64,000 nucleotides of DNA from Paenibacillus tarimensis (lineage in GTDB: Bacteria > Bacillota > Bacilli > Paenibacillales > Paenibacillaceae). Location of the stretch: positions 186,001-250,000 of the forward strand of contig NZ_JAKGAO010000011.1 of the NCBI RefSeq assembly GCF_021532315.1, written 5' to 3'. Below are positions 8,416-15,882 of the stretch, one piece after another (the first letter of the stretch is position 1; each line of letters opens with the position of its first letter). The notes under the pieces were generated by a model. It ran no database searches. It saw only the letters and a program-made list of their open reading frames with translations, and was not told the origin of the DNA. The translations under genes and the position numbers were made by a program.

Positions 8416-9556
8416 GCTGATCTCCTACTTTACTATGAGCAACAGGCGCACTAATCACTGCCGTCCTGTTTCCTCTGTATTCAAGTGACTTCACATATAC
8501 CTCCTCAATCTTCTCATTCATAACGGAGGCGTGAAACCGCTCGGCAAAGCTTGCCAGGCACCTGTCATGCATGCTGACCAGCTGCTCCTTGCTAAGCTCC
8601 TTCAATATCCGGTACAGCTCATCAGGCTGATCGAAGTCAAAGACAAACCCGTTCACACCCGGTTGAATAATCTCCTTAAGAGCACCCCGGTTGCTCACAA
8701 TTACCGGCTTCCCGCTGCGCAGCGCCTCAATGGCTACAATGCCGAAGCCCTCCCATCTAGACGGAACAATAACCGCATCCGCGCTGTGAATATAGCGGTC
8801 AATCTCCTTGTTATCGACCCAGCCGTAATGAGTGGCGTTAGGGGGGAAGCTGTGAGAGTGTCCGTCCTGGAGCACCGACCCGCCCACGAGCATCAGATGG
8901 ATATGCTGCAGATCGTGCTTATGGAAGGTATCCAGCAGCAGGTCAAAGCCCTTCTGGCGGTCAAATCTTCCAATGAACAGCAGGTTGACCTTATCATTCT
9001 TTACCTGTACCGGCTCCACTTGCTCTTTGCCTCTACGGTCAGACACACCGTTATAGATGACAACAGACTTGTGAGCTGGCAGCTTATACTTTAGGGAAGT
9101 CTCATACTCATTATTGGAAATATTGATTATGGCATCTGTTGCCGCACTGAGCATACGCTCAACGAAACCGTAGGCCCGTTTCTTCCAGGCCGATGTGTCC
9201 ATTAGGAATGCCCAGCCGTGCGAGCAGTAGATGGTGACTGGACGCTTCCGCCAGCCAAGCATCGTCATTCTAGCGAATACACCGGCGAATGTGCCGTGAA
9301 CATGCACAATATCCGGCTGCAGCTGCCTGATCGCTTTGCGGATCTTGAAAATCGCAGCGAGCATGTATTTGGGCTTTCGCCTGTAGGGGTACAAGGTTAG
9401 CCGCTCCCTGCTGATCTGCAGGGTATCCGGGTTTGAATTATGTTCTGATGCGATCAGGTAGATATCATGCCGGTCACGCTGGTAACTCAGCACTTCGTTC
9501 AGATGAGTTTCCACCCCGCCCTTGGTATACTCAACGACGTGAAGGATTTTGGCCAT
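8405..9556 (-). CDS. Family 4 glycosyltransferase
   Basis: The 383-residue protein starts AKILHVVEYTKGGVETHLNE, matching the GT4 subgroup that carries the GG-E-h-L signature. Its donor half contains LLFIGRFDRQKGFDLLLDTF, HYGWVDNKEIDRYIHSADAV and PSRWEGFGIVAIEALRSGKP, which includes the EX7E motif as EGFGIVAIE. It acts on the cytoplasmic face to extend the lipid-linked EPS intermediate. The gene follows the priming sugar transferase after 35 nt and overlaps the polymerase gene, so it may add the second sugar, but order of genes is not proof of order of action. Confidence 0.88.
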   Translation of the reverse strand: MAKILHVVEYTKGGVETHLNEVLSYQRDRHDIYLIASEHNSNPDTLQISRERLTLYPYRRKPKYMLAAIFKIRKAIRQLQPDIVHVHGTFAGVFARMTMLGWRKRPVTIYCSHGWAFLMDTSAWKKRAYGFVERMLSAATDAIINISNNEYETSLKYKLPAHKSVVIYNGVSDRRGKEQVEPVQVKNDKVNLLFIGRFDRQKGFDLLLDTFHKHDLQHIHLMLVGGSVLQDGHSHSFPPNATHYGWVDNKEIDRYIHSADAVIVPSRWEGFGIVAIEALRSGKPVIVSNRGALKEIIQPGVNGFVFDFDQPDELYRILKELSKEQLVSMHDRCLASFAERFHASVMNEKIEEVYVKSLEYRGNRTAVISAPVAHSKVGDQHGG

Positions 9557-9591
9557 TTGCTCGTCCTCCTACTTCGGAAAAGCTTCGCTTG

Positions 9592-10293
9592 CTAAAAGGC
9601 GTCCTTGGAACCAAGCAGGACACGCACGGTGCGCAGCAGGATTTTCAAATCCATCCAAAAGCTCTTCCGCTGAATGTATTCCAGGTCAAGCTCAACCATC
9701 TCCTTGAAAGTGAGCTCGCTGCGCCCGCTAACCTGCCATAGACCCGTGCACCCTGGGGTCACAAGCAGCCTGAGCTTGTCATACTCGGAATATTGGTCAA
9801 CCTCTCTCGGCAGCGGAGGCCTGGGTCCCACTAACGACATCTCGCCCTTAATGACATTGAGCAGCTGGGGAAGCTCGTCAATACTCGTCTTGCGAATCAG
9901 CTTGCCGACGCGTGTAACCCGGGGGTCGTCCTTCATCTTGAACATTGCGCCTTCCACTTCGTTCTTCTCCAGCAGCTGTCCGAGCAGCTCCTCCGCATTG
10001 GAAACCATAGAGCGGAATTTGTACATCCGGAAGGGCTTCTCATTCTTGCCGACCCGGATCTGGCTAAAAAAAACAGGACCCCTCGGGTCCTCCAGTTTAA
10101 TAATGATGGCTAACAAAAGAAAAAGAGGGGCCAGTAAAATCAGCCCCACAGCAGATGCCGTGAAATCAAAGCATCGTTTCATAATAAAGTATGAGGTCTG
10201 GCTTTTTCCGGTCCCCAGCACTGTCTTAGCGTAATAAGCTCCGGATGTTACTGCAACTTCCGCTTCATTTTGCCGTGGCGGCGTCATGGTCAC
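9592..10293 (-). CDS. Priming sugar transferase (undecaprenyl-phosphate phosphoglycosyl transferase)
   Basis: The 233-residue protein has a single N-terminal hydrophobic segment at about residues 45-65 ([20 protein letters not shown]) followed by the cytosolic bacterial sugar transferase domain. Landmarks are [34 protein letters not shown] with the catalytic Asp-Glu pair, [10 protein letters not shown] and [13 protein letters not shown]. It is the short monotopic form without the four-helix WbaP N-terminal domain. It moves a sugar-1-phosphate from a UDP-sugar to undecaprenyl phosphate, starting repeat-unit synthesis. Its ATG overlaps the galU stop by 4 nt. Confidence 0.92.
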   Translation of the reverse strand: MTMTPPRQNEAEVAVTSGAYYAKTVLGTGKSQTSYFIMKRCFDFTASAVGLILLAPLFLLLAIIIKLEDPRGPVFFSQIRVGKNEKPFRMYKFRSMVSNAEELLGQLLEKNEVEGAMFKMKDDPRVTRVGKLIRKTSIDELPQLLNVIKGEMSLVGPRPPLPREVDQYSEYDKLRLLVTPGCTGLWQVSGRSELTFKEMVELDLEYIQRKSFWMDLKILLRTVRVLLGSKDAF

Positions 10294-11192
10294 TCACCTC
10301 TCGGGACGGTATAAGCATTGACACGCTCTCTCTCCACGATTTCCTCCATAGCAGTCAGGAGCGGATGCTTCAGGTCATTACGGCGAAGTGCAAAATCCAA
10401 CATCGTTAAAATAAAGCCGAGCTTCTCACCCACATCATAGCGCTGCCCTTCGAAATTATAAGCAAAGACGCCCTTATCCAGATTCAGCATCTGAATCGCA
10501 TCGGTCAGCTGAATCTCGCCGCCGGCTCCAATCTCCTGCTTATCCAGGTAGTCGAAAATATCCGGAGTAAGCACGTAACGGCCCATAATAGCCAGGTTAG
10601 AAGGCGCATGCCCTTGCGGCGGCTTCTCTACAAAGCGGTTGACCTCATACAGCCGGCCCATTGAATCCCGCGGATCCACTATGCCGTAGCGGTGCGTTTG
10701 ATCCACATCAACGGTTTGCACGCCGATCACTGATTTGCCCGTGCTTTCATATTGTTCAATAAGCTGCCGGGTGCATGGTACTTCACCCTGCACAATATCA
10801 TCACCCAGAAGAACCGCGAAGGGCTCATCCCCGATGAAATTTCTGGCGCACCAGACAGCGTGCCCAAGACCCTTGGCCTCCTTCTGTCTGATGTAATGTA
10901 TATCGACGTGAGAGGAACGGCGGACTTCTTCAAGCAGCTCAAACTTCCCTTTGTTTTCCAAGGTATGCTCCAGCTCGAACGCTACATCAAAATGATCCTC
11001 AATCGCCCGTTTACCTTTGCCGCTCACAATAATAATGTCCTCGATGCCCGACTCCATTGCTTCCTCCACGATGTACTGAATGGTCGGCTTGTCAACAATC
11101 GGAAGCATTTCCTTCGGCATGGCCTTCGTGGCCGGGAGGAATCGAGTCCCAAGACCTGCTGCCGGAATGATAGCCTTTCTTACCTTTTTCAT
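10290..11192 (-). CDS. galU: UTP--glucose-1-phosphate uridylyltransferase
   Basis: The 300-residue product starts [20 protein letters not shown], with the nucleotide-binding [19 protein letters not shown] motif of GalU, followed by [11 protein letters not shown] and the catalytic-domain landmarks GLGHAVWCA and FVEKPP. It makes UDP-glucose from UTP and glucose-1-phosphate in the cytoplasm, supplying glucose or glucuronate donors for EPS. I chose the ATG at 11,192 over a GTG three codons upstream because the AGG-rich site is better spaced from it. It is the first gene after the 273-nt structured gap that follows the BY-kinase gene. Confidence 0.93.
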   Translation of the reverse strand: MKKVRKAIIPAAGLGTRFLPATKAMPKEMLPIVDKPTIQYIVEEAMESGIEDIIIVSGKGKRAIEDHFDVAFELEHTLENKGKFELLEEVRRSSHVDIHYIRQKEAKGLGHAVWCARNFIGDEPFAVLLGDDIVQGEVPCTRQLIEQYESTGKSVIGVQTVDVDQTHRYGIVDPRDSMGRLYEVNRFVEKPPQGHAPSNLAIMGRYVLTPDIFDYLDKQEIGAGGEIQLTDAIQMLNLDKGVFAYNFEGQRYDVGEKLGFILTMLDFALRRNDLKHPLLTAMEEIVERERVNAYTVPRGE

Positions 11193-11465
11193 CTCGATCA
11201 CCTATCCTTTTCTCTTTTTATTTCTGCTTCCCTTGTTGTAAACGTGCAAACCATACGCTCTTAAGCACCATAAGAACGCATGGTTTGGCCGTTTACCGGC
11301 CAAATCAGGGCATCAAACCCCTCCTCACATCACACCCTTGACGATAAACGTCTAAGGCCGGCTGGCCCACAGCATGACCGAGTGCCTCCGTTGATAAAGG
11401 TGAAGGAGACATTACCTGGAATCTCCTGCGTTAGAGAAATCCGTTAGACCGTTTGTTCTTTCTTC
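11193..11465 (-). promoter_or_regulatory. Structured intra-operon gap, candidate EAR-like antitermination RNA
   Basis: This 273-nt gap separates the BY-kinase gene from galU although the genes around it overlap or nearly touch. On the transcribed strand it holds several inverted repeats: TTGGCC/GGCCAA around 11,285-11,302, CAAACCAT paired with ATGGTTTG around 11,247-11,287, and GGAGA/TCTCC near 11,405-11,430. No run of T follows them, so they do not look like simple terminators. In Bacillus eps operons the EAR RNA element sits at the matching place, after the second gene (the kinase), and promotes processive antitermination. That parallel is positional; I could not match the EAR consensus base by base. 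Confidence 0.4.
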
Positions 11466-12140
11466 CTAGTAGTAGTGATAGTAGCTTTCTCTGTCGCTGC
11501 GCTTAACGTTATTGAGAACAACGCCGAGAATCTTGGCGTGCACGCGATCCAGACAGGCCTTGGCCTTCACGGCGGAATCCCTCTTCACCCTGCCCGAATC
11601 GATTACAAGAAGCACCCCGTCACACTGGGTCGCTACAATCTGCGCATCCGTCACAGCCAGCAGCGGCGGTGTATCCAGAATGATCATGTCGTACATGCCT
11701 CTCAACTCTTCCAGCAAGGCCGTCATACGTTTGGATGTCAGCATCTCCGACGGGTTCGGTGCGATCGCGCCCGCCGGCAGAACATACAGGTTATCTACGT
11801 TTACCGGCAGAATGACATCGTTTAAATCAGCCTGGTGGCTGAGCAGCGCAGTCAGACCCACGCGGTTTGATAACCGGAAAATATGATGCTGGGTCGGCTT
11901 ACGCATGTCTGCGTCAATCAGCAGCACCCTCTTGCCTGCCTGCGCATAAGCTATGGCAAGGTTCGCTGAGGTGGTGCTTTTGCCTTCACTGGTTTTCGTG
12001 GAGGTAATCATGATCGTCTGGGTTTTGCTGTCCAGATTGGAGAATTCAATGCTGGTGCGAAGAACTTTATATGCTTCTGAAACCGGTGAATTCTGATTGA
12101 TCTCTGTGATCAGATGGATGTTACGTGTCGACCGAGACAT
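11466..12140 (-). CDS. Bacterial tyrosine kinase (BY-kinase, CpsD/YwqD/EpsB family)
   Basis: The 224-residue ATPase has a Walker A motif in TSTKTSEGKSTTSANLAIAY, a Walker A-prime motif in VLLIDADMRKP, and a Walker B in MIILDTPPLLAV. It ends in a tyrosine cluster (ESYYHYY), the site of autophosphorylation in this family. Gram-positive BY-kinases need a separate membrane activator, here the Wzz/CapA-like protein whose gene stops 20 nt inside this one. The phosphorylation cycle controls polysaccharide assembly, and the phosphatase encoded two genes upstream removes the phosphates. Length and motifs are standard. Confidence 0.93.
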   Translation of the reverse strand: MSRSTRNIHLITEINQNSPVSEAYKVLRTSIEFSNLDSKTQTIMITSTKTSEGKSTTSANLAIAYAQAGKRVLLIDADMRKPTQHHIFRLSNRVGLTALLSHQADLNDVILPVNVDNLYVLPAGAIAPNPSEMLTSKRMTALLEELRGMYDMIILDTPPLLAVTDAQIVATQCDGVLLVIDSGRVKRDSAVKAKACLDRVHAKILGVVLNNVKRSDRESYYHYY

Positions 12141-12879
12141 TGCCTTCCCCCCTTAACGGTTGTGCTGCTGCAGTATGCTTGGTACGAGACGGGCTGCGGT
12201 CGGAATTCTTCACCCGCGGTATACTTGTCAAGGTGGATAAACCAAGCGCCTGTTCAACATCTGTGCTGGTTTTGATCGTGTCATCCAGGTAGTCAAGCAG
12301 GAAAGCCAGAGCCACCCCAAGCATCAAGGCGAGCATAATGCTCACCGCCATATTCATGGTCGGATTCGGCGAAACGGGACGGGCAGCAGCGCTTGGATCT
12401 GCCTCATTGAGAATGCTGACATTATCAACATTCATCAGCTTTGGAATCTCCCGCTGGAAGACTTCGGCGACTGCATTAACCATGTTGGCCGCCCTGGCAT
12501 AAGAGGCATCGGCAGCTGCCAGTGTGATGATCATGGTATCGCTGACAGAGGCCACATTAATCTTTGATATCAACTCGTTAGCATTTGTTTTCAGATCGGG
12601 ATATTCGCTTGCGACGACCCCCATAATACGGGAGGTGCGAATAATTTCTTTGTAGGTCTTTACCAGCTGAATGCTCGTGTTAATGGAACCAAGTTCAACA
12701 TTCCCTGCAGCCTCAGCAGGCTTTTGACTCGGGTTTACAATCAGCTTCGTCGAGGCTTGATACTGGGGAACCACAAGCTTGTAAGAATAGAAGCCCGTTA
12801 CCGCCCCCAGCACAATAACCAGCAATCCGATCAACCACAACCTCCTGCGGACAATAGCCCAGTACTGTTTCAGTTCCAA
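12121..12879 (-). CDS. Wzz/YveK-type chain-length determinant and BY-kinase activator
   Basis: The 252-residue protein has two membrane helices, about residues 14-34 (RLWLIGLLVIVLGAVTGFYS) and 175-196 (PTMNMAVSIMLALMLGVALA), with an extracellular domain between them. VPQYQASTKLIVNPSQ after helix 1 and the Pro-rich VSPNPTMN before helix 2 are typical of the Wzz family. The cytoplasmic tail (FLLDYLDDTIKTSTDVEQAL) is the part that activates the kinase in CapA/CapB systems. It overlaps the kinase gene by 20 nt, so the two are probably made at matched levels. Confidence 0.92.
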   Translation of the reverse strand: MELKQYWAIVRRRLWLIGLLVIVLGAVTGFYSYKLVVPQYQASTKLIVNPSQKPAEAAGNVELGSINTSIQLVKTYKEIIRTSRIMGVVASEYPDLKTNANELISKINVASVSDTMIITLAAADASYARAANMVNAVAEVFQREIPKLMNVDNVSILNEADPSAAARPVSPNPTMNMAVSIMLALMLGVALAFLLDYLDDTIKTSTDVEQALGLSTLTSIPRVKNSDRSPSRTKHTAAAQPLRGEGNVSVDT

Positions 12880-12909
12880 TTTGTCTCCTCCGTTAATTCA
12901 AAGTTCCGC

Positions 12910-13680
12910 TCAGCGGTGGAAGCCGTACCACCGGCGTTTGCCCGGGAGCGGTTGTTGTCTTTCCAGGGGCATGTTCTCCACCACGCATCTCGCATTCCTG
13001 ATCCACCAGTCAACCTGCTCAGTACCAAACAACTTGCCCAGTATCCAGTAGGTCTCCGTCAGACCAGGCATACGCACATGATGATCATGGCAATCAGATG
13101 CTATAAAATGAATCAGCTGACGGCGGCACAGCTGAATGGCTGTACGCCGCGCCCGATAGCCGTTCCGCCCCAACACAGAAGGCGCATTAATCTGTAAAAG
13201 CGCGCCGCTTCTCTCAAGTGCTGCGGCAAGCTCCAGATTGGCAACTATACTCGGGTTGCGCTCCGGATGCGCTATGATCGGCTGCAGCTCCAGCAGCTTG
13301 AGCTCATGAACAAGCTCCTGTGTGGCCTCAAGGTCAAACTTGGGCTGCAGCTCTATCAGCAGATAATTGCTGTCATGGAGCGTGAGCAGCTGTCCGCCGT
13401 TCAGGTCATCCAATACATCTGCCGGCTGGTTCACCCGTATCTCTTGACCGCTGTAGACCGTAAGCGGAATTCGGGAGTCAGCAAGTGCTTTATTGAATGC
13501 AGCAACAGCCTCTCTAACCTGACCCGGCCCGGAGCGATAACGGGATGTTCTGGCGTGCGGTGTAGCGACCATCCCGTATATACCTTCGCTTGCCGCGTAT
13601 TCAGCCATCTTCAGCGCTTCCTCCAGCGATTGGGCGCCGTCATCCAGACAGGGCAGGATATGTGTATGAATATCAATCAT
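12910..13680 (-). CDS. PHP-type protein tyrosine phosphatase (CpsB/YwqE family)
   Basis: The 256-residue protein starts MIDIHTHILPCLDDGAQSLE, the metal-binding HxH and following Asp of the PHP family. Further motifs are MVATPHA, SGQEIRV, IIAHPERNPS and ASDCHDHH, which supply the rest of the metal ligands. Members of this family dephosphorylate the tyrosine tail of the BY-kinase. This is the first gene of the EPS operon. Its ATG lies about 270 nt downstream of the likely transcription start, so the mRNA has a long leader. A phosphatase, activator and kinase at the operon head is a usual arrangement in Firmicute capsule and EPS loci. Confidence 0.93.
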   Translation of the reverse strand: MIDIHTHILPCLDDGAQSLEEALKMAEYAASEGIYGMVATPHARTSRYRSGPGQVREAVAAFNKALADSRIPLTVYSGQEIRVNQPADVLDDLNGGQLLTLHDSNYLLIELQPKFDLEATQELVHELKLLELQPIIAHPERNPSIVANLELAAALERSGALLQINAPSVLGRNGYRARRTAIQLCRRQLIHFIASDCHDHHVRMPGLTETYWILGKLFGTEQVDWWIRNARCVVENMPLERQQPLPGKRRWYGFHR

Positions 13681-13956
13681 AGCCCGCTCACTAAGTTATT
13701 CGTTACGCGACCCCTTATGCAAAAAAAATATTGGAATAGCTTTAATGGATGATTTCGCATAACTCATCTGCCTTTCATAGATTTTTCACATGACGGAACG
13801 CGAAAAGCCGGCTCGCTTACGATATAGCATGCCTGCTGACTCTGCCCAGGGAACCTCTGTGCCTGCAACTGTTTCAATTCACTTACATAGAACCCCCGTC
13901 TTTCGACATTCATTCCATTTGCCAAATTTTATTCAATTAGAGAATCTGTCGAGTTA
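13681..13956 (-). promoter_or_regulatory. Long 5' leader of the EPS operon
   Basis: About 270 nt lie between the promoter at 13,957-13,985 and the first EPS gene. On the transcribed strand it contains a small GTC-GAAA-GAC hairpin, a G-rich stretch after it, complementary blocks TTATGC/GCATAA, and a run of eight T near 13,724-13,731. I tried to match it to known riboswitches (c-di-GMP, c-di-AMP) and did not find the conserved core. No credible ORF with a ribosome site was seen. It may be regulatory, but this is unproven. Confidence 0.3.
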
Positions 13957-13985
13957 ATTATATTCAATATGAATAACTTTGTAAA
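13957..13985 (-). promoter_or_regulatory. EPS operon promoter with TATTC-N5-GAATA operator
   Basis: Reading the minus strand, TTTACA (13,980-13,985) and TATAAT (13,957-13,962) are separated by 17 bp, a good sigma-A promoter. A palindrome TATTC-AATAT-GAATA at 13,961-13,975 fills the spacer and touches the -10 box. A protein bound there would block RNA polymerase. The same palindrome occurs at two other upstream regions (14,503-14,517 and 15,435-15,449). Confidence 0.65.
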
Positions 13986-14020
13986 TAAAAAAATGACGTC
14001 CTCCGTTAGTTAGCCTGACA

Positions 14021-14452
14021 TCAACCGCAATGCCGCTGCTGTTCCTTCAGAAAATCGTCCAGTTTCCCCCCATCTAGTACATGCTTCATGAGATCTTCAA
14101 ACGTACAAGAAAGACCCTGTTCCTTGAAGAGCAGGTTGAGCAGTAAAGCCAGATCAATTACGGGCTTCTCAGGCGCAGGAGCATACTCCCGCTGGTCATA
14201 GCTGTAGACATACTCCTTCCTGAGCGGGTATTGCGTTTCATAAAGCAGCTCTGCTATTGTAAAGGTCTTTGCTGTGCGATCACCATCACTGCTTATTGCC
14301 GGATCATCTGCCAACCGCTGCAGGAACTCGTTCACAAGCATCTCCTTATGCTCATCCACCGTCTCTCCAGCGGTCCCGCCGGATCTCACATTTATCGTAT
14401 TATGGTTCACTTTTGCTTCTTCGGGGGAATATGAGTTGCCGCGTTTTCCCAC
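14021..14452 (-). CDS. Hypothetical protein between EPS and lasso loci
   Basis: I do not recognise this 143-residue protein. It is soluble, with no signal peptide or membrane helix. A polar N-terminal 35 residues leads into a helical, acidic segment (DEHKEMLVNEFLQRLADD) and a C-terminal helical part with FEDLMKHVLDGGKLDDFLKE. I prefer the GTG at 14,452 because AGAGGAG lies 8 nt before it; a GTG three codons upstream is too close to that site. It has its own promoter region carrying the TATTC-N5-GAATA palindrome shared with the EPS operon, so it may belong to EPS control or to the lasso locus next door. It is transcribed away from the lasso genes. Confidence 0.6.
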   Translation of the reverse strand: MGKRGNSYSPEEAKVNHNTINVRSGGTAGETVDEHKEMLVNEFLQRLADDPAISSDGDRTAKTFTIAELLYETQYPLRKEYVYSYDQREYAPAPEKPVIDLALLLNLLFKEQGLSCTFEDLMKHVLDGGKLDDFLKEQQRHCG

Positions 14453-14471
14453 ATTCAACACTCCTCTGCAG

Positions 14472-14523
14472 TATTCGATAAGAAAATATTATTCTATTTA
14501 GTTATTCGATATGAATAATTATA
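14472..14523 (-). promoter_or_regulatory. Promoter region and operator of the 143-residue hypothetical gene
   Basis: A perfect palindrome TTATTC-GATAT-GAATAA spans 14,502-14,518. On the minus strand TATAAT (14,518-14,523) abuts it, so the palindrome covers about -7 to +10. A degraded copy, TATTCGATAAGAAAA, lies at 14,472-14,486, 31 bp away or three helical turns, which would let two dimers sit on one face of the DNA. No strong -35 box was found at the usual spacing. Confidence 0.55.
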
Positions 14524-14626
14524 GAGTGTAAGAAGCAAAAAATGTGTCGAAATCTGCTGTTCTCCAAAACTTTTTTCTGAAAACGGTTAATCCGGCTACA
14601 ATCTTCGCCAGATGAACACTTGATTC

Positions 14627-15391
14627 TTACTTGCTTATTTCCAATAATGCAAGCAGCTTTAACGCATGATATTCTTCTGAGCTCAGCTTGCTCTTCAAGC
14701 TGCTCTTCAACGTCTCCTTCTCCTCTTCAGTGATTCCGTCCTCCGCCATGGCCACAAATTCCCGCAGCTCACCAATTGAAAACCGCTTAAGCAGCAGCTG
14801 CAAGGCCTCCTCCTTCGTTATTAATGTGAGCTCCTGCTTTGCTTCTGCCGGCTTGGCGGCTACGGCCTTGTTGTCTTCGGAGCCCTTCTTATCGTTTGCC
14901 GCTCCATCAGCTCCTATTGCCATCGCAGGCCTATCCTCTTCACTGCCCGCCGCTTGATCCGCCCTGTCTCTGCCTCTATCGGTTGTTTTTCCCGCCTCCG
15001 GCTCAGTGCTGTCACCCGGTGTAACCGGCAACCCTCCTTTTTCACTTCCTTGCTCAAGCTCGGACTCAAGGAGAGCCATGACAGCGGGATCACTGCGCAG
15101 CGCTTCAATCTCTTCCTTGCTGATTACCTTCTCGGACAACTCTTTCATTAATCTGTCTGCAAGCATATTCAACCCAATCTGATAACCGGCTGTTCCAATA
15201 CTGAGAACAATTACACCCGTTATCGTCCATTTCGCCCATCGCGGTATGCCTGGCCTCTTACCTTGACGCATCATATAACGGCGAGGCTTACTCCCGCGCG
15301 CAAGCCACTGCTCGCCGGCCGCGTTCTTGTACCTGCGGAAACCGAGCATCTTCCAATAGAAGGGCGTATGCATCCGCTTCTTCTGTTCCAC
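14627..15391 (-). CDS. Hypothetical single-pass membrane protein
   Basis: I do not recognise this 254-residue protein. The first 53 residues are strongly basic (RRYKNAAGEQ, RGSKPRRYMMRQGKR), followed by one membrane helix at about 54-76 (KWTITGVIVLSIGTAGYQIG). The outside part has a helical acidic segment (SEKVISKEEIEALRSDPAVM), a low-complexity Glu/Asp/Ala/Gly linker from about 115 to 185, and a compact helical C-terminus rich in Lys, Glu and Leu. The GTG start at 15,391 has AAAAGGAG 8 nt upstream. The topology resembles an inside-positive anchored protein with a helical extracellular domain. Its promoter carries the same palindrome as the EPS operon. Confidence 0.6.
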   Translation of the reverse strand: MEQKKRMHTPFYWKMLGFRRYKNAAGEQWLARGSKPRRYMMRQGKRPGIPRWAKWTITGVIVLSIGTAGYQIGLNMLADRLMKELSEKVISKEEIEALRSDPAVMALLESELEQGSEKGGLPVTPGDSTEPEAGKTTDRGRDRADQAAGSEEDRPAMAIGADGAANDKKGSEDNKAVAAKPAEAKQELTLITKEEALQLLLKRFSIGELREFVAMAEDGITEEEKETLKSSLKSKLSSEEYHALKLLALLEISK

Positions 15392-15433
15392 AGCAGCAAC
15401 TCCTTTTCAACCAGTACTTTCACAGCCGACAGA

Positions 15434-15492
15434 TTATTCGATACGAATAACTTACACGTCTTTATTTTAGTTTGTTCTCTGCACGGCAACAA
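15434..15492 (-). promoter_or_regulatory. Promoter and operator of the 254-residue membrane protein gene
   Basis: On the minus strand TTGTTG (15,487-15,492) and TAAAAT (15,464-15,469) are 17 bp apart. The palindrome TTATTC-GATAC-GAATAA lies at 15,434-15,450, just after the expected transcription start. Its six-base arms match those at 14,502-14,518 exactly. Confidence 0.5.
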
Positions 15493-15741
15493 GCCCCCAT
15501 TTACATCTTTATTCCAGCGGATATGCGGTTTCGTAAAGCGCCCAATCTGTGTTTGTGAATCATCTAATTATGAAAGCGATTACAAGAATATTCACCATTT
15601 TAACGCATATGGATATCTTCGGTGCTTCTTCTACCAGCCTGGCTTATGCCATTGGAGCAATAACTCTAGCGGCTCACCAACTCTCCATGCCTATCTGCCA
15701 TGAGATAACAAGGACCTCGGGCCCATAATTTTCATTTTAGT
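15493..15741. other. Intergenic region before the lasso cluster
   Basis: This stretch lies between the divergent promoters of the membrane protein gene and the lasso cluster. One open frame of 52 codons (15,570-15,728, plus strand) has no ribosome site and no recognisable features. I see no repeats, RNA genes or further operators here. Confidence 0.5.
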
Positions 15742-15769
15742 TTGCGTTTTGAATAATATTATGTATAAT
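15742..15769 (+). promoter_or_regulatory. Lasso cluster promoter
   Basis: TTGCGT (15,742-15,747) and a perfect TATAAT (15,764-15,769) are separated by 16 bp. The transcript would begin near 15,777, about 105 nt before the first lasso gene. The spacer contains an AT-only palindrome ATAATATTAT at 15,753-15,762 that could be an operator, though AT-rich sequence makes chance likely. Confidence 0.6.
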
Positions 15770-15882
15770 ATGAGCAAAAAGGTGCGCGTTTAGTATTACT
15801 ATTCTAGTATAGAGTTAATTGTCAGAATACTTAACCTACTAAGTCAGAAAGCAACTTCAATTACCCGGGACAGGAGGAATCT

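Noticed and set aside
13681-13956. c-di-AMP or c-di-GMP riboswitch in the EPS leader
   Set aside because: Short G-rich and hairpin similarities exist, but the conserved cores of either class could not be matched over their length.
15570-15728. A 52-codon frame between the membrane protein promoter and the lasso promoter, considered as a second lasso precursor
   Set aside because: There is no Shine-Dalgarno site, no leader pattern (W..P.L...T) and no suitable ring Asp/Glu.
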